Shown: positions 33,070 to 42,305, counted from the first letter of the stretch. The stretch is 64,000 nt of DNA from Gemmatimonadota bacterium (GCA_022564055.1 JADFMD010000002.1:1-64000); one strand, 5' to 3'. Numbers and translations are program-made. Notes: generated by a model not told the origin, from the sequence alone.

Positions 33070-35322
33070 TCACCCCTGCAGGCGAAGCCGCATCCCTGCC
33101 GTCAGCCTTCTCGGGTGGCCGGGCGTGAGGAAGGGCTCCACCCCCACGGCTGGTCCCCGCACATTTTCCGAGAGGATACCGAAGCTGTGGTAGTCGACGT
33201 CGAGGAGGTTGGAAACTCGTAGGTACACCGACGCTGCCCCGAACCTCCTCTCTATGCTCGCATCCAGGAGCGTGTACCCATCCAGTTTCCCGGTGGTCGC
33301 ATCGTTCCCTTCATCCCCCACCATGAACTGTCCACCGACCCAGGCTCCGGTCAGTTCGACCGAAGTTTCGTTCAGGTCGTAACGCAGGCCCATGTTTGCC
33401 GTAACGCTCGGTACCATGGGGAATCGGTCTCCGGGCTCCACCCTGGGTGGGGTCGGGCCGTTTGGGTCGGCGGGCCCGCCGGACCCGTCGTCGCCATTGA
33501 GGAACGGCGCCGACAGGACCGCCTCCGACTCGAAGGTCGCCCGGGTCCAGGCCATTGCCGTACGGACCGTCAGGGACGGCACCCTTGAGAAGGGGACGAG
33601 CGTCAGCGAGGCCTCCACGCCCACGCGGCGGGTCCGGTCGAGATTCGTGAAGAAACCGCGCGTCGGCGTAACGATGTCGACGACGTTGAAGATGTCGTCG
33701 CGGACCTCGGACCAGAACGCCGCGACCTCACCTTGGCCGCGGGGTTTGGCCACCCGGACTCCGACCTGCCAGGTGTCGGAGGTAACGGGCTTCAGCGGGG
33801 GGTCGGGTCCGAGCTCGAAGGGAAGTTGGCAGGGGTCCTCTGGGTCCGCGCACATCACCTCCAGGATCACGGGCGTCCGAAAACCTCGACCAAAGCTCGC
33901 GAAGGCATTCCAAGCCTGGTTGAGACGTTTGCTGAGGCCGAGCCCGCCGGACCACTGCGCGAACTCGTTCCGCCCACTCCCTGATGGATCGAGGAGGTCC
34001 CGCACCGGGAGATCGACGTAGTCGAACCGGATGGAACCGTAAAACGATACGGTTGGACGAGCCCTCCACCAGACCTCGCCGAATGCGCCGACGTTGTTCT
34101 CGTCGGTTTCCAGACGCTCCGTCGTGGCCGGAGGAATGAGGGGAAACGCCTTGTTGGGGATCTCCCGGATCTCGATTTCCACATCATTCCGCGTCCACTC
34201 GGCACCCACGGTGGCCAGTAAGCGGTCGTTGGGCTCGTAGCTCACCTGCGCTGCAGAACCCAAGGTGCGGATGTGGGTGAGGCCCAGTGCGTCGGGCTCG
34301 CTGATGTTGTCGTTCGATTGACGGAAGTCCGCCAGGCGCCCGAATGAGCTCGCCTGAAGGGTCCAACCCTCCTGGAGCCGTCGCTCTATCCGCCCGCTCA
34401 GGAAATGAAGACGCGGGACAAAGGTATCTCCGGTGCCTCCCGTGTACTGGAGTTGTCGCCGGTCCGCGGGGGGTTGGGTGATGTCGGGAGGTAGCGCACC
34501 GCCGGCGAGCCAGGACTCGGGCAGCGGCCCGGCACCCGCTATGGAGTGGGATGCGAACGAATAGGAGAGCCATCCATCTGTCCGTTCGCCGCGCCCACCG
34601 ACCTTCGCGAAAATACTGCGCTCCTCGCTGCTGCTGAGTTGTCTCCAGCCGGCGGACCGGTCGTACGAACCCACCACGAGTCCGTCGAAGCTACCCACGG
34701 TTTCCGACGCTCGGACGGTTCCTCGCAAAGACCCGAAGGACCCGCCCTCGATCTCCAAATCGACGGATCGTTCCATGCCCCTCTGGGTGACGATGTTGAG
34801 CGCTCCAGCGAGTGAGTTCTTCCCAAACACTCCCATCGAGCCTCGGATCAACTCGATGCGGTCGACGGCGCCTCCAGGAATCAACGAGAGGTGCACCTGC
34901 GCGGCGTCCGCCTCATTCACTCGTACACCGTCAACGAAAACGCTCACACCTTGGGGGACACCGACAATCGGGGAGAGCGCGAAACCGCGGAGTCGAATAT
35001 CGGATTGCGAGGGGCTACCGGTCTGGTTCGTGAAGTTTATCCCGGCGGACCCTGCCAGCGCGTTGGCGACCGACGACCCTGTGGCTCCTCGAACCTCGGA
35101 TCCCGCGATGATCTGAACGGGGAACGGGACGTCGGCGATGGGCACGGACCCCGTCCTCAGACGGACGACCTCGACCCTCAACTCCGGTAAGGCCAGGACG
35201 GAGTCGGGGGATACCGGAGGCGTGCGATCCTGCGCGGCGAGGGGGGTGAGGACACCCAGGGCGAGGGTGATCACCGCTGTTGTGGTCCTCAATAGCTCAT
35301 GCGGACACCTGCCTGAACACAT
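33070..35322 (-). CDS. TonB-dependent outer-membrane receptor
   Basis: 750 residues from an ATG at 35322 preceded by AAGGG. The N-terminus holds a hydrophobic core (L-A-L-G-V-L) and a cleavage site at L-A-A-Q-D near residue 31. A plug domain follows: L-R-V-E-V-V-R near 50 (possible TonB-box region), I-R-L-R-G-F-A and G-V-x-V-F-V-D-G-V-R near 130-150, and G-A-L-N-I-V-T near 180. Then comes a beta barrel ending L-T-A-G-M-R-L-R-L-Q-G. No CarboxypepD-type N-terminal domain is present. The substrate (iron chelate, cobalamin or other) cannot be told. A 36-bp-spaced direct repeat covers the start region. Confidence 0.85.
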   Translation of the reverse strand: MCSGRCPHELLRTTTAVITLALGVLTPLAAQDRTPPVSPDSVLALPELRVEVVRLRTGSVPIADVPFPVQIIAGSEVRGATGSSVANALAGSAGINFTNQTGSPSQSDIRLRGFALSPIVGVPQGVSVFVDGVRVNEADAAQVHLSLIPGGAVDRIELIRGSMGVFGKNSLAGALNIVTQRGMERSVDLEIEGGSFGSLRGTVRASETVGSFDGLVVGSYDRSAGWRQLSSSEERSIFAKVGGRGERTDGWLSYSFASHSIAGAGPLPESWLAGGALPPDITQPPADRRQLQYTGGTGDTFVPRLHFLSGRIERRLQEGWTLQASSFGRLADFRQSNDNISEPDALGLTHIRTLGSAAQVSYEPNDRLLATVGAEWTRNDVEIEIREIPNKAFPLIPPATTERLETDENNVGAFGEVWWRARPTVSFYGSIRFDYVDLPVRDLLDPSGSGRNEFAQWSGGLGLSKRLNQAWNAFASFGRGFRTPVILEVMCADPEDPCQLPFELGPDPPLKPVTSDTWQVGVRVAKPRGQGEVAAFWSEVRDDIFNVVDIVTPTRGFFTNLDRTRRVGVEASLTLVPFSRVPSLTVRTAMAWTRATFESEAVLSAPFLNGDDGSGGPADPNGPTPPRVEPGDRFPMVPSVTANMGLRYDLNETSVELTGAWVGGQFMVGDEGNDATTGKLDGYTLLDASIERRFGAASVYLRVSNLLDVDYHSFGILSENVRGPAVGVEPFLTPGHPRRLTAGMRLRLQG

Positions 35323-35366
35323 CCGTACCCTTAGAAAAAAACGTACACCTAGACATATCCGTACCC
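35312..35366 (-). repeat. Duplicated start region of the TonB receptor gene
   Basis: Two 19-base copies, 35312-35330 and 35348-35366 in plus coordinates, match at 16 positions and are 36 bases apart. Each holds GGGTACGGAT on the minus strand followed by a Tyr/Cys-like TGT stretch. The inner copy carries the ATG used for the receptor. Duplication of a ribosome-binding site and start would allow two in-frame starts. Confidence 0.6.
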
Positions 35367-35408
35367 ATCGTAGAGCAAGACGTAGACCACAAATCCGGTA
35401 ATGGATAC

Positions 35409-35552
35409 CTAGAGCCAGGCTGGAATGACCCGGCGAGCCCACCGACGGTGGTCCTGAAAGCGTTCTTTCCAGAGCGGGTACAGGAGTCGAAGAAAGACCG
35501 GCACGATCAGAATCGCCAGGATGACGAGGGTGCCGAGCGCCTCAGCCTCCAT
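35409..35552 (-). CDS. Small single-helix membrane protein
   Basis: 47 residues from an ATG at 35552 that overlaps the ctaA stop by 11 bp, with GGAG 11 bases ahead. One hydrophobic helix (L-V-I-L-A-I-L-I-V-P-V-F-L near 8-20) is followed by a basic, Trp- and Arg-rich tail. A longer version from 35597 would be coded by the tandem repeats of the ctaA tail and is less likely. No family is recognised. Position directly after heme A synthase suggests, weakly, a cytochrome-oxidase accessory role. Confidence 0.45.
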   Translation of the reverse strand: MEAEALGTLVILAILIVPVFLRLLYPLWKERFQDHRRWARRVIPAWL

Positions 35553-36531
35553 GTCGGACCGCTCCATGTGGGACCGCGCCCTGTCCGACCGTGCCATGTT
35601 CCGATGCTCCGAGCTCGGACGGGCTGCTCGCTCCGCCCTGGCCTTCGCCAGGTGCCCACGTCATCACCGCCACGCCCACGGTGACGGTGAGAATTCCCGC
35701 GGCCAGGAGCGTGTGAAAGGACACCGGTAGCACAGCCAAGCGCGTATAGACGGAAAGAGCGCCCAGAAGCACCTGGAGCGTCACGAGGACGCCCGACGAG
35801 ATCGCCAGAGTACGTGCAGCGGAAGGACCCAGACTCCGAGCGGCCCGCACCGCGAGGGCCAACAACGTGATCAAAAGGAGTAACCCCGTGACGCGATGGC
35901 CGAAGTGCACGGCCACGGTCGCGGTCTCCAGGGGCGGGATCCACTGCCCGAGGCAAAGAGGAACGTCCGGGCACACCAGCCCCGCATCCATGTGACGGAC
36001 GGCGGCTCCCAAGACCGACTGGAAGAACGTGAGACCGGCGCCGAAAACGGCCAGGGTGCGAAGGTCGAGGAGGCGCCCTGCGGCGCCACTGCCCGTGCTC
36101 CACCCTGGAGCGGTGACCACGGTCAGGCCCGTCACCAAAGCGAGAAAGAGGAACGCCAACGCCAGGTGCGTGGTGGAGACGGCGTCCGGAAGTTGCATCA
36201 GAACGGTGAGCCCGCCGAACAGACTTTGAACCAGCAAGAGTCCGATTCCGGCCAGCGCCCACTTGCGAATCGCTGGGCGACGGGCCTCGGGTTTCCACGC
36301 CATGTACGTCGCCGCCATGAAGATCAGGACGAGGCCCCCAGCGACGAGGCGGTGCAGGTGCTCCCAGAAAACCCCACCGGTCATTTCGGGGAAGAGCGTC
36401 CCGAAGCAAGTGGGCCAATCGGGACATGCCAGGCTCGACTCCGTAGCGTGAACGACGCTGCCGAGAAACAACAACCCGAGGGTCCACACCATCGTGATGT
36501 AAAATGCTCTATAATGTTGTTCTGTGTTCAT
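35542..36531 (-). CDS. ctaA: Heme A synthase (COX15/CtaA)
   Basis: 329 residues from an ATG at 36531; a longer frame to 36819 overlaps the divergent exporter gene. Eight membrane helices form two similar halves. Heme-binding His residues lie in the H-A-T-E, H-L-H-R, T-T-H-L-A and H-F-G-H-R segments. A Cys pair sits in C-P-D-W-P-T-C near 35 and a second C-P-D-V-P-L-C in the other half. The enzyme oxidises heme O to heme A for aa3-type oxidases. No ctaB gene is adjacent. The C-terminal tail is a Gly/His-rich stretch coded by 15-bp repeats and is not part of the usual family. Confidence 0.9.
   Translation of the reverse strand: MNTEQHYRAFYITMVWTLGLLFLGSVVHATESSLACPDWPTCFGTLFPEMTGGVFWEHLHRLVAGGLVLIFMAATYMAWKPEARRPAIRKWALAGIGLLLVQSLFGGLTVLMQLPDAVSTTHLALAFLFLALVTGLTVVTAPGWSTGSGAAGRLLDLRTLAVFGAGLTFFQSVLGAAVRHMDAGLVCPDVPLCLGQWIPPLETATVAVHFGHRVTGLLLLITLLALAVRAARSLGPSAARTLAISSGVLVTLQVLLGALSVYTRLAVLPVSFHTLLAAGILTVTVGVAVMTWAPGEGQGGASSPSELGASEHGTVGQGAVPHGAVRHGG
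35551..35610 (-). repeat. Four 15-bp tandem repeats at the 3' end of ctaA
   Basis: Units 35551-35565, 35566-35580, 35581-35595 and 35596-35610 follow the plus-strand pattern [AC]TGT-x3-ACCG-x2-CC. The last unit is most diverged. In the ctaA frame they code a pentapeptide repeat (G-A-V-P-H type). The same bases hold the ribosome-binding site of the small downstream gene. Confidence 0.75.
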
Positions 36532-36623
36532 CCCGGATTCTCGCTCATGTCTCGGTTTGGAATCAACCCTTGCGACGAAATCACCCATCCACCGATGGAT
36601 CGAATGCTTGAGAAGGCGCTTCC

Positions 36624-38399
36624 GTGTCGAATGAAGAGCGCCTGACCGCCAAGGGGACCATGGGGTTCCTCCGGCGGCTGGGCCCCCGTGTACGGCCGTA
36701 CCGGGCGCCGCTTCTGTTGGCCGGCGTGCTGATGTTCTGCAGCGTCGGAATCGGCTTGGCGTTCCCCTTGATCGTCCGGGAACTCCTCGACGCGGCCTTC
36801 CTGGCTGAAGATGGCGCACTCCTCAACCGCATCGCCCTCGGGTTGCTTTTGCTGTTCGCCGCCTTGGCGGTGATCAACTTTCTTCAAAGTTATTTGACCG
36901 CTTCGGTATCGGAAAAGGTCGTGGCTGATCTGCGGCGGGACATCTTCGGCAGCTTGGTCTGTCAACCGCCCGGATTCTTCGCCAAGCGGAGAGTCGGCGA
37001 ACTCTCCTCCCGACTCGCTTCGGACTCGGGCTTGATCCAAGGCGTTCTCCGCTTCGGTGTACCGGAGATCATTCGCCAGGTCACCTTCTTGATCGGGGCC
37101 TTGGTGTTGGTGACGATCACCCACCCGCGGCTCACGCTGGTCACGCTTACCGCCATTCCGATCGCCGCCTCGGTGGGTTGGTTCTTCGGGCGCCGGGTGA
37201 GGCGTCTGAGCACGCGAATTCAGGATCGCCTGGCCGATGCGGTTGCGAGGGCGGAGCAGGTGTTCACGCAAATCCGCACGGTCCAGAGCTTCACGCGTGA
37301 ACGCTACGAGAACGAGGCCTACTCGAGCGCGATCAACCAGGCGCGTGACGAAGGACTTCGGAGAGCCATGGCACGAGCGAGCCTCACCGGGGCGGTCACC
37401 TTCGCGGCGTTCGGCGCCATAGTCATGGTGCTCTGGGAGGGGGGCCGCCTGGTCTTGGCCGGGGCCCTGACGCCGGGGACCCTCGTCGCATTCCTGCTCT
37501 ATGCCGTTACGATTTCGGGGGCGATCACGTCCCTGGCGGGGTTCTGGGCGAACCTTCAGGAGGCCGCGGGTGCAGCGCGACGCATCTTCGAGATCCTGGA
37601 CCACCCCGTGGCCATCAAATCGCCCATAAACCCCCGGGTATTGCCGACGCCCGTCCGCGGCGAGATACGTTACGAGGGTGTCACGTTCCGGTACGAGCCC
37701 GACCTCCCCAAGGTTCTGGACGGCATCGATCTCGTCCTCGAGGAGGGAGCGACCGTGGCTCTCGTGGGGAGCTCGGGATCTGGCAAGAGCACCCTCGCCT
37801 CGCTGATTCCGCGCTTCTTCGATGTCGAGGAGGGCTCGGTTACGTTCGACGGAATCGATGTCCGAGATCTGTCCCTCGAGGAGTTGCGGAGCCGGGTTGG
37901 GATCGTTCCACAGGAGCCGATGCTCTTCGCGGGGACGGTGCGTGAGAACCTCGTGTACGGCAATCTCAATGCGAGCCAGGCGGAAATCGAAGAAGTTTCA
38001 CGGGCCGCTCACGCCGCCGAGTTCATAGAGACCTTCCCCGATGGATACGATCAGGTCGTCGGGGAGCGGGGTGTCACGCTCAGTGCCGGACAGAGGCAGC
38101 GGATTGCCATCGCCCGCGTGATGCTCGAGCGGCCCAAGCTCCTCATCCTCGACGAGGCGTCGAGCAGCCTCGATTCCGAAAGCGAGGCGCTGGTTCAGGA
38201 CGCGCTGGAGCGCCTCATGCGTGACCGGACCACTCTGGTTATCGCCCATCGCCTCTCGACGGTGATTCGGTCAGACCGGATTCTGGTTCTCGATCAAGGG
38301 AGAATCGTCGACGAGGGCACGCACCGGGACTTGCTGGAACGGAGCGAGGTGTACGATCGGCTCTACCGCCCTCAGACGCACGAGCCAGCCCTCCCGTAA
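36624..38399 (+). CDS. ABC exporter, MsbA-like (fused membrane and ATPase domains)
   Basis: 591 residues from a GTG at 36624, with GAGAAGG ahead. Six membrane helices occupy about 20-320. The ATPase domain follows, with Walker A G-S-S-G-S-G-K-S near 379, a Q-loop P-Q-E-P, the signature L-S-A-G-Q-R-Q-R (Ala in place of the second Gly), Walker B L-L-I-L-D-E-A-S-S and the switch His in I-A-H-R. Such homodimers export lipid A, other lipids or drugs. The gene is divergent from ctaA across 92 bp. The cargo is not known. Confidence 0.88.
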   Translation: MSNEERLTAKGTMGFLRRLGPRVRPYRAPLLLAGVLMFCSVGIGLAFPLIVRELLDAAFLAEDGALLNRIALGLLLLFAALAVINFLQSYLTASVSEKVVADLRRDIFGSLVCQPPGFFAKRRVGELSSRLASDSGLIQGVLRFGVPEIIRQVTFLIGALVLVTITHPRLTLVTLTAIPIAASVGWFFGRRVRRLSTRIQDRLADAVARAEQVFTQIRTVQSFTRERYENEAYSSAINQARDEGLRRAMARASLTGAVTFAAFGAIVMVLWEGGRLVLAGALTPGTLVAFLLYAVTISGAITSLAGFWANLQEAAGAARRIFEILDHPVAIKSPINPRVLPTPVRGEIRYEGVTFRYEPDLPKVLDGIDLVLEEGATVALVGSSGSGKSTLASLIPRFFDVEEGSVTFDGIDVRDLSLEELRSRVGIVPQEPMLFAGTVRENLVYGNLNASQAEIEEVSRAAHAAEFIETFPDGYDQVVGERGVTLSAGQRQRIAIARVMLERPKLLILDEASSSLDSESEALVQDALERLMRDRTTLVIAHRLSTVIRSDRILVLDQGRIVDEGTHRDLLERSEVYDRLYRPQTHEPALP

Positions 38400-38448
38400 T
38401 GTCGCTGAGCTGGCGCGGGGCCGGTTGCCTCGGTGTCCCGCGGGCTTT

Positions 38449-38508
38449 GGCGTGTCCTGCCGGTTTTAGAGGTGTCCTGCCCGTTTTAGGCGTGTCCTGC
38501 CGTTTCGC
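38449..38508 (-). repeat. Three 20-bp tandem repeats across the acyl-CoA dehydrogenase stop codon
   Basis: Copies at 38449-38468, 38469-38488 and 38489-38508 share G[GA][CG]GTGTCCTGCC and a T-rich end. A further degraded copy may lie just before. The TAA of the dehydrogenase is inside the middle copy, so the repeat holds both the last codons and the early 3' untranslated part. Confidence 0.8.
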
Positions 38509-40462
38509 GGATGGAGGCCGAGTCTTGATCTCCCGATGACTGGTCGGGAGCGCTCTCTCCCGTACTCTCGTCTTCGGCTCCGCCATCGGTCTGGGGCGGC
38601 GTCCAGTCGACGTTGAGCAGCCCTTCCTCCAGCCACTCGAACGTCCCCTCCATCGCCTCTTGCGCGATGCGGTACGTCACCGTGTCGTTGTTGGCGAAGA
38701 GGTGGTCGAAACGCTCTCGGATACGCGTCCGGGCCTGGCGGCAGAACACATCGGCCAGTTGGTACGGAGACCGGTCGGATGGTTTCTTGTCGACCAGGGA
38801 CTTGGCGTGTACGGCGGTGGCCACCATGACGAAGAGCTCGGCTCCGATCTCGACGATCCTGCCGAGGACCGCCTGTTTTCGCTCCAGGCCGGGGCCGAAG
38901 CGGATCATCGCGTAAAAGATGGAGCGGGCGAGGCGCCCCGAGGTCCGATTCGCGTAGCGCAGGTGCTTGGCTAACGGGCCGAACTCCCGGTAACGGGGCC
39001 ACCGTCCCCATGTGAGCCAGCGGCTCGGATACCACACGGCGTAGTGGAGCCCCGAGCGGACGAGCGCCGCGAGGCGCCGGCCGATGGGGGCGTCGGGATC
39101 GATCAGGTCCCCGGCGACGCTCAGATGGCTATCGACCGCCTCCCGGGCGATGAAGAGCCTCATGATCTCACTGGAACCTTCGAAGATGAGGTTGATTCGC
39201 GAATCCCGGAGGCCCCGCTCCAGTGGGTAGGGATACTCACCACGCTCTCGCAGGGAGTCGGCCCTCTCGTACCCTCGGCCTCCCCGGATCTGAACCGCGT
39301 CGTCGATCAACCTGTAGCTGACCTCGCTGTTCCACATCTTCGCGATGGCCGCCTCGAGACGAATGTCGAAGGTCCCGGCGTCGGCCATGAGGGCCGTGAG
39401 CTCTACCACGCTATCGAGCGCGAAGGTATTGGCTGCCATTTTGCCCAACATTTGAGCTACCGCTCCGTGCTTACCGACCGGTGCTCCCCACTGGAAGCGC
39501 TCCGCGGCCCACTTGCGGCTCACGAGCAGGGCGGCTTTGGCTCCGCCCGCACAGAACGCGGGGATCGAAAGGCGGCCCGTGTTCAGCGTGATCAGAGCGA
39601 GCTTCAGTCCCCTGCCCTCGCCCCAGAGCAGGTTCTCCTTCGGGACCTTCACGTTGTCGAACGTCAGCACGCCATTGGACAGCCCGTTGAGCCCCATGAA
39701 TGTGCACGTCTGTACGACCTCGACACCTTCCCACGCCGTCTCGACGAGAAACGCGGTGATCGGCTTGCGGCTTTTTACGCCCTCCCTCGCGGGCGTGCGA
39801 ACCATGACCACGATGATTCCGGCCCGTGGTCCGTTCGTACACCAGAGCTTCGTGCCGTTCAGGATCCAGTGCTCACCGTCGTCGGACAGCTCGGCGTGTG
39901 TGGAGAGGTTGGCGGGGTCCGAGCCGACATCCTGCTCCGTCAGGGCGAACGCGGAAAGCTCTCCCGCGGCCAAGCGCGGCAAGTATTTCCGCTTCTGCTC
40001 CTCCGTACCGAAATACAAGAGGGGCTGGGGAGCGCCGATCGACTGATGAGCCGAAAGGAACGCCCCGGTGGACGCGCACCGGCTACCCACGATGATCAGG
40101 GCCTTGTTGTACTGATACTGCGAGAGCCCGAGCCCACCATATTCGATCGGGATCTTGATTCCGAACGCGCCGATCTCCGCCAAGCCGTCGAGCACCTCCT
40201 GGGGCACCCACCGGTCCCGGTCGATGGCATCGCCGTCGATATGCTTGCGGGTGAATTCCTCCAACTTTCTCAGGAACGGCTCGGCCCGGGCCTCCACCTC
40301 AGGATCCGGCTCGGGCAGCGGATAGACGAGGGAAAGGTCCAGCTTCCCGTTGTAGATTCCGCGAGCGAAGCTCCGGTTTTTCCACTCGGTTTCACGAGCG
40401 GCTTCTACCACTTGGCGGGCTTCCTGCTCGGTGGCGAGGCTCTGTTTGGTTTCCTGAGACAT
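38486..40462 (-). CDS. Acyl-CoA dehydrogenase, long form
   Basis: 658 residues from an ATG at 40462 with GGGGAG ahead. The N-terminal helical domain reads F-G-I-K-I-P-I-E-Y-G-G-L-G near 110-122. The middle beta domain has F-A-L-T-E-Q-D-V-G-S-D-P near 173-184. The C-terminal helical domain has Q-I-R-G-G-R-G-Y near 395 and I-F-E-G-S-S-E-I near 430, the flavin contact region. About 200 further residues form an extra helical domain, as in VLCAD/FadE-like enzymes. It introduces the first double bond in fatty acyl-CoA oxidation. The final residues are coded by a 20-bp repeat. Confidence 0.87.
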   Translation of the reverse strand: MSQETKQSLATEQEARQVVEAARETEWKNRSFARGIYNGKLDLSLVYPLPEPDPEVEARAEPFLRKLEEFTRKHIDGDAIDRDRWVPQEVLDGLAEIGAFGIKIPIEYGGLGLSQYQYNKALIIVGSRCASTGAFLSAHQSIGAPQPLLYFGTEEQKRKYLPRLAAGELSAFALTEQDVGSDPANLSTHAELSDDGEHWILNGTKLWCTNGPRAGIIVVMVRTPAREGVKSRKPITAFLVETAWEGVEVVQTCTFMGLNGLSNGVLTFDNVKVPKENLLWGEGRGLKLALITLNTGRLSIPAFCAGGAKAALLVSRKWAAERFQWGAPVGKHGAVAQMLGKMAANTFALDSVVELTALMADAGTFDIRLEAAIAKMWNSEVSYRLIDDAVQIRGGRGYERADSLRERGEYPYPLERGLRDSRINLIFEGSSEIMRLFIAREAVDSHLSVAGDLIDPDAPIGRRLAALVRSGLHYAVWYPSRWLTWGRWPRYREFGPLAKHLRYANRTSGRLARSIFYAMIRFGPGLERKQAVLGRIVEIGAELFVMVATAVHAKSLVDKKPSDRSPYQLADVFCRQARTRIRERFDHLFANNDTVTYRIAQEAMEGTFEWLEEGLLNVDWTPPQTDGGAEDESTGESAPDQSSGDQDSASIRETAGHA

Positions 40463-40596
40463 CGTGGAACTCCCCGTTTTCGGGTCGGCCGGGAGGCGGC
40501 CTGCGATCTCGCGCATGTCTAAATCTAACGCGGAAAGACCCGAGGTGGATCCTTCAATTTAGTGCCGAAAGACCCGCCGTGGTTTCTTCGCCTGCG

Positions 40597-41838
40597 TCAG
40601 AACCTCGGTTCCGGCTCCTCTTCTGCGGCGCTGGGTGTTCCGGCTCGGATGAACTCGTCGATCTCGTCGGCGCGGGCCTCCGCGTCCGCTTCGCCGATTT
40701 CGATGAGCCGGCCGATGTAATCCGGTTGGAATAACACCATGCTCAGAAAATCCGGACTCTTCGTCTGTCTGGTACCGAGACCGCGGGTGAGGAATCGAAA
40801 CGTCTTGGGAAGCTGAGGCTCGAACTCGTTCGCGAGGCGCCCCAGGTCGACCGAGGGTCGCAAGACCAGCAATTTCAGCGGTCGTAGACCATCTCTCTCT
40901 TCGGGTGGCAGCTTTTTCAGCAGGTGGTTCAGGCGCTCCAAGCGCAGAGCGTCCTGGTCCAAGAGGTCGAGAAATACCGAATTGAGGAGGACACCCAGAA
41001 CCTGAGCGGGAGGGGGGTAGCCCGTGACGTTGGGAAGCTCGGCCTCGGCCGTGGTCCGGTTGTACCGGGTGGAGATCGCCATGATCTTTTCCGCGCCGAG
41101 ATGAATGGCGGGCGAAAGGGGAGCTGAGAGCCGCATGCCGCCGTCTCCGAAGAATTCACCGTCGATTTCGACTGCAGGAAAGAACAGGGGAAGGGCCGAC
41201 GACGCCATGATGTGATCGATGGTCAACACGGCCTGCTGGGAGCGGCGCTGGGGACGTGTCCAGTCGTCGAGATCTTGTCCCTGGATCCACGTCAGCGACT
41301 GCCCCGTCGTGTAGCTCGAGGTACTCAGCGCGACCGCCTTGAGCCTTCCCAGCGCCAGGTTGTATTGAATGCCCGTCAGCTCCCCGTCGACCGCATGGAG
41401 CACCTCGGACAGGTAGTTTCTGAGGGGTGTGGTATCGACCAGACCCCGGACACGGACCGCACCGCCCACTCCTCCGGAAAGGAGCTGGAAGATCCACCGT
41501 AGACCGATCCAGGTCAGAGACGGCGCGTCGACCCGAAACACCTCCTCTACCGTCAGGCGCTCCCAAAGCGAAACCAACTCGCGAACGGCTTGGGCGAAGG
41601 ATCCATGATGGGACGCCAAGTGGGCTGCGTTGATTCCACCCGACGACACGCCAGTGACGATCGGCACGTGCAGATCCGGGAACTGCCCGGCGAGATACCG
41701 TAGAAACCCGACCTGATAGGCCGCTCTCGCGCCCCCACCACCCATCACCAGACCCAGGTCGGCACTCGCACCGGAGGCGATGTCACCCTGCGAGGCGCTT
41801 TCCGCCGGGGAGGTCCGGGTCTCGGGCAGCGTGGTCAT
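40597..41838 (-). CDS. Patatin-like phospholipase
   Basis: 413 residues. The oxyanion hole M-G-G-G-G-A-R lies at 32-38, the nucleophile Ser65 in G-V-S-S-G at 63-67, and the catalytic Asp232 in F-G-D-G-G at 230-234. There is no signal peptide, so it acts inside the cell, likely on phospholipids or storage lipids. The C-terminal third is family-variable and ends in a Glu/Pro-rich tail. It lies 134 bp ahead of the acyl-CoA dehydrogenase on the same strand, so lipid release followed by beta-oxidation is a reasonable pairing. A 19-bp tandem repeat precedes its start. Confidence 0.85.
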   Translation of the reverse strand: MTTLPETRTSPAESASQGDIASGASADLGLVMGGGGARAAYQVGFLRYLAGQFPDLHVPIVTGVSSGGINAAHLASHHGSFAQAVRELVSLWERLTVEEVFRVDAPSLTWIGLRWIFQLLSGGVGGAVRVRGLVDTTPLRNYLSEVLHAVDGELTGIQYNLALGRLKAVALSTSSYTTGQSLTWIQGQDLDDWTRPQRRSQQAVLTIDHIMASSALPLFFPAVEIDGEFFGDGGMRLSAPLSPAIHLGAEKIMAISTRYNRTTAEAELPNVTGYPPPAQVLGVLLNSVFLDLLDQDALRLERLNHLLKKLPPEERDGLRPLKLLVLRPSVDLGRLANEFEPQLPKTFRFLTRGLGTRQTKSPDFLSMVLFQPDYIGRLIEIGEADAEARADEIDEFIRAGTPSAAEEEPEPRF

Positions 41839-41858
41839 TTGGCGTCTTCGGACAAGGT

Positions 41859-41915
41859 CTGGGCCTCAGCAGACAAACTGGGCCTCAGCGGACAATCCAG
41901 GCCCTAACCGACAAT
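41859..41915 (-). repeat. Three 19-bp tandem repeats across a membrane-protein stop codon
   Basis: Copies 41859-41877, 41878-41896 and 41897-41915 share a C[CT][AG]GGCC core and a GACAA end in plus orientation. A half copy (CGGACAAGG) follows towards the patatin start. The stop codon of the four-helix membrane protein (41904-41906) lies in one copy. The unit sequence is unrelated to the one at 38449. Confidence 0.8.
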
Positions 41916-42305
41916 GGGACGTCCGATGGCCAGGATTCCAGAGGCGATCAGGCCCAGCGCCACAAGCGCTCCGATACCGTGGGGCAGGTAGGACTTCTGC
42001 TCCTCCGCACGCCGGCGCATAACCGACACCGGAATCTGTGCCGCCGCCGCCGCGAACAGCATCATGAAGAGGTGGCCCATCAGCGCTGGCTGAAACCGTC
42101 CGGAAAATAACAAAGCCAGCCCGAGCAGGATCTGTAGATGTATGGTGCCGACGAAGCTTGTCGCCAGGATTCTCATCGTCCTGTCATAGGTCCGCCGCGC
42201 CGCCCATCCATACGCTGCGTAAAGAACAGTCAGGACACCCCCGAGGAGGATCAGGTAGCGGAGACCCGAGTGTGCGTTCAGCAGGAAATTACTCATCGAT
42301 TTCAC
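41904..42305 (-). CDS. Four-helix membrane protein of unknown function
   Basis: 133 residues from a GTG at 42305 that overlaps the exonuclease stop as GTGA; an ATG at 42296 would be three residues shorter. Four hydrophobic segments are separated by short charged loops. His residues occur in N-A-H-S-G-L-R, T-I-H-L-Q and G-H-L-F, in or near helices, which might bind heme or metal. I recognise no family. Coupling to the exonuclease gene probably reflects operon packing rather than a shared job. Confidence 0.65.
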   Translation of the reverse strand: MKSMSNFLLNAHSGLRYLILLGGVLTVLYAAYGWAARRTYDRTMRILATSFVGTIHLQILLGLALLFSGRFQPALMGHLFMMLFAAAAAQIPVSVMRRRAEEQKSYLPHGIGALVALGLIASGILAIGRPIVG

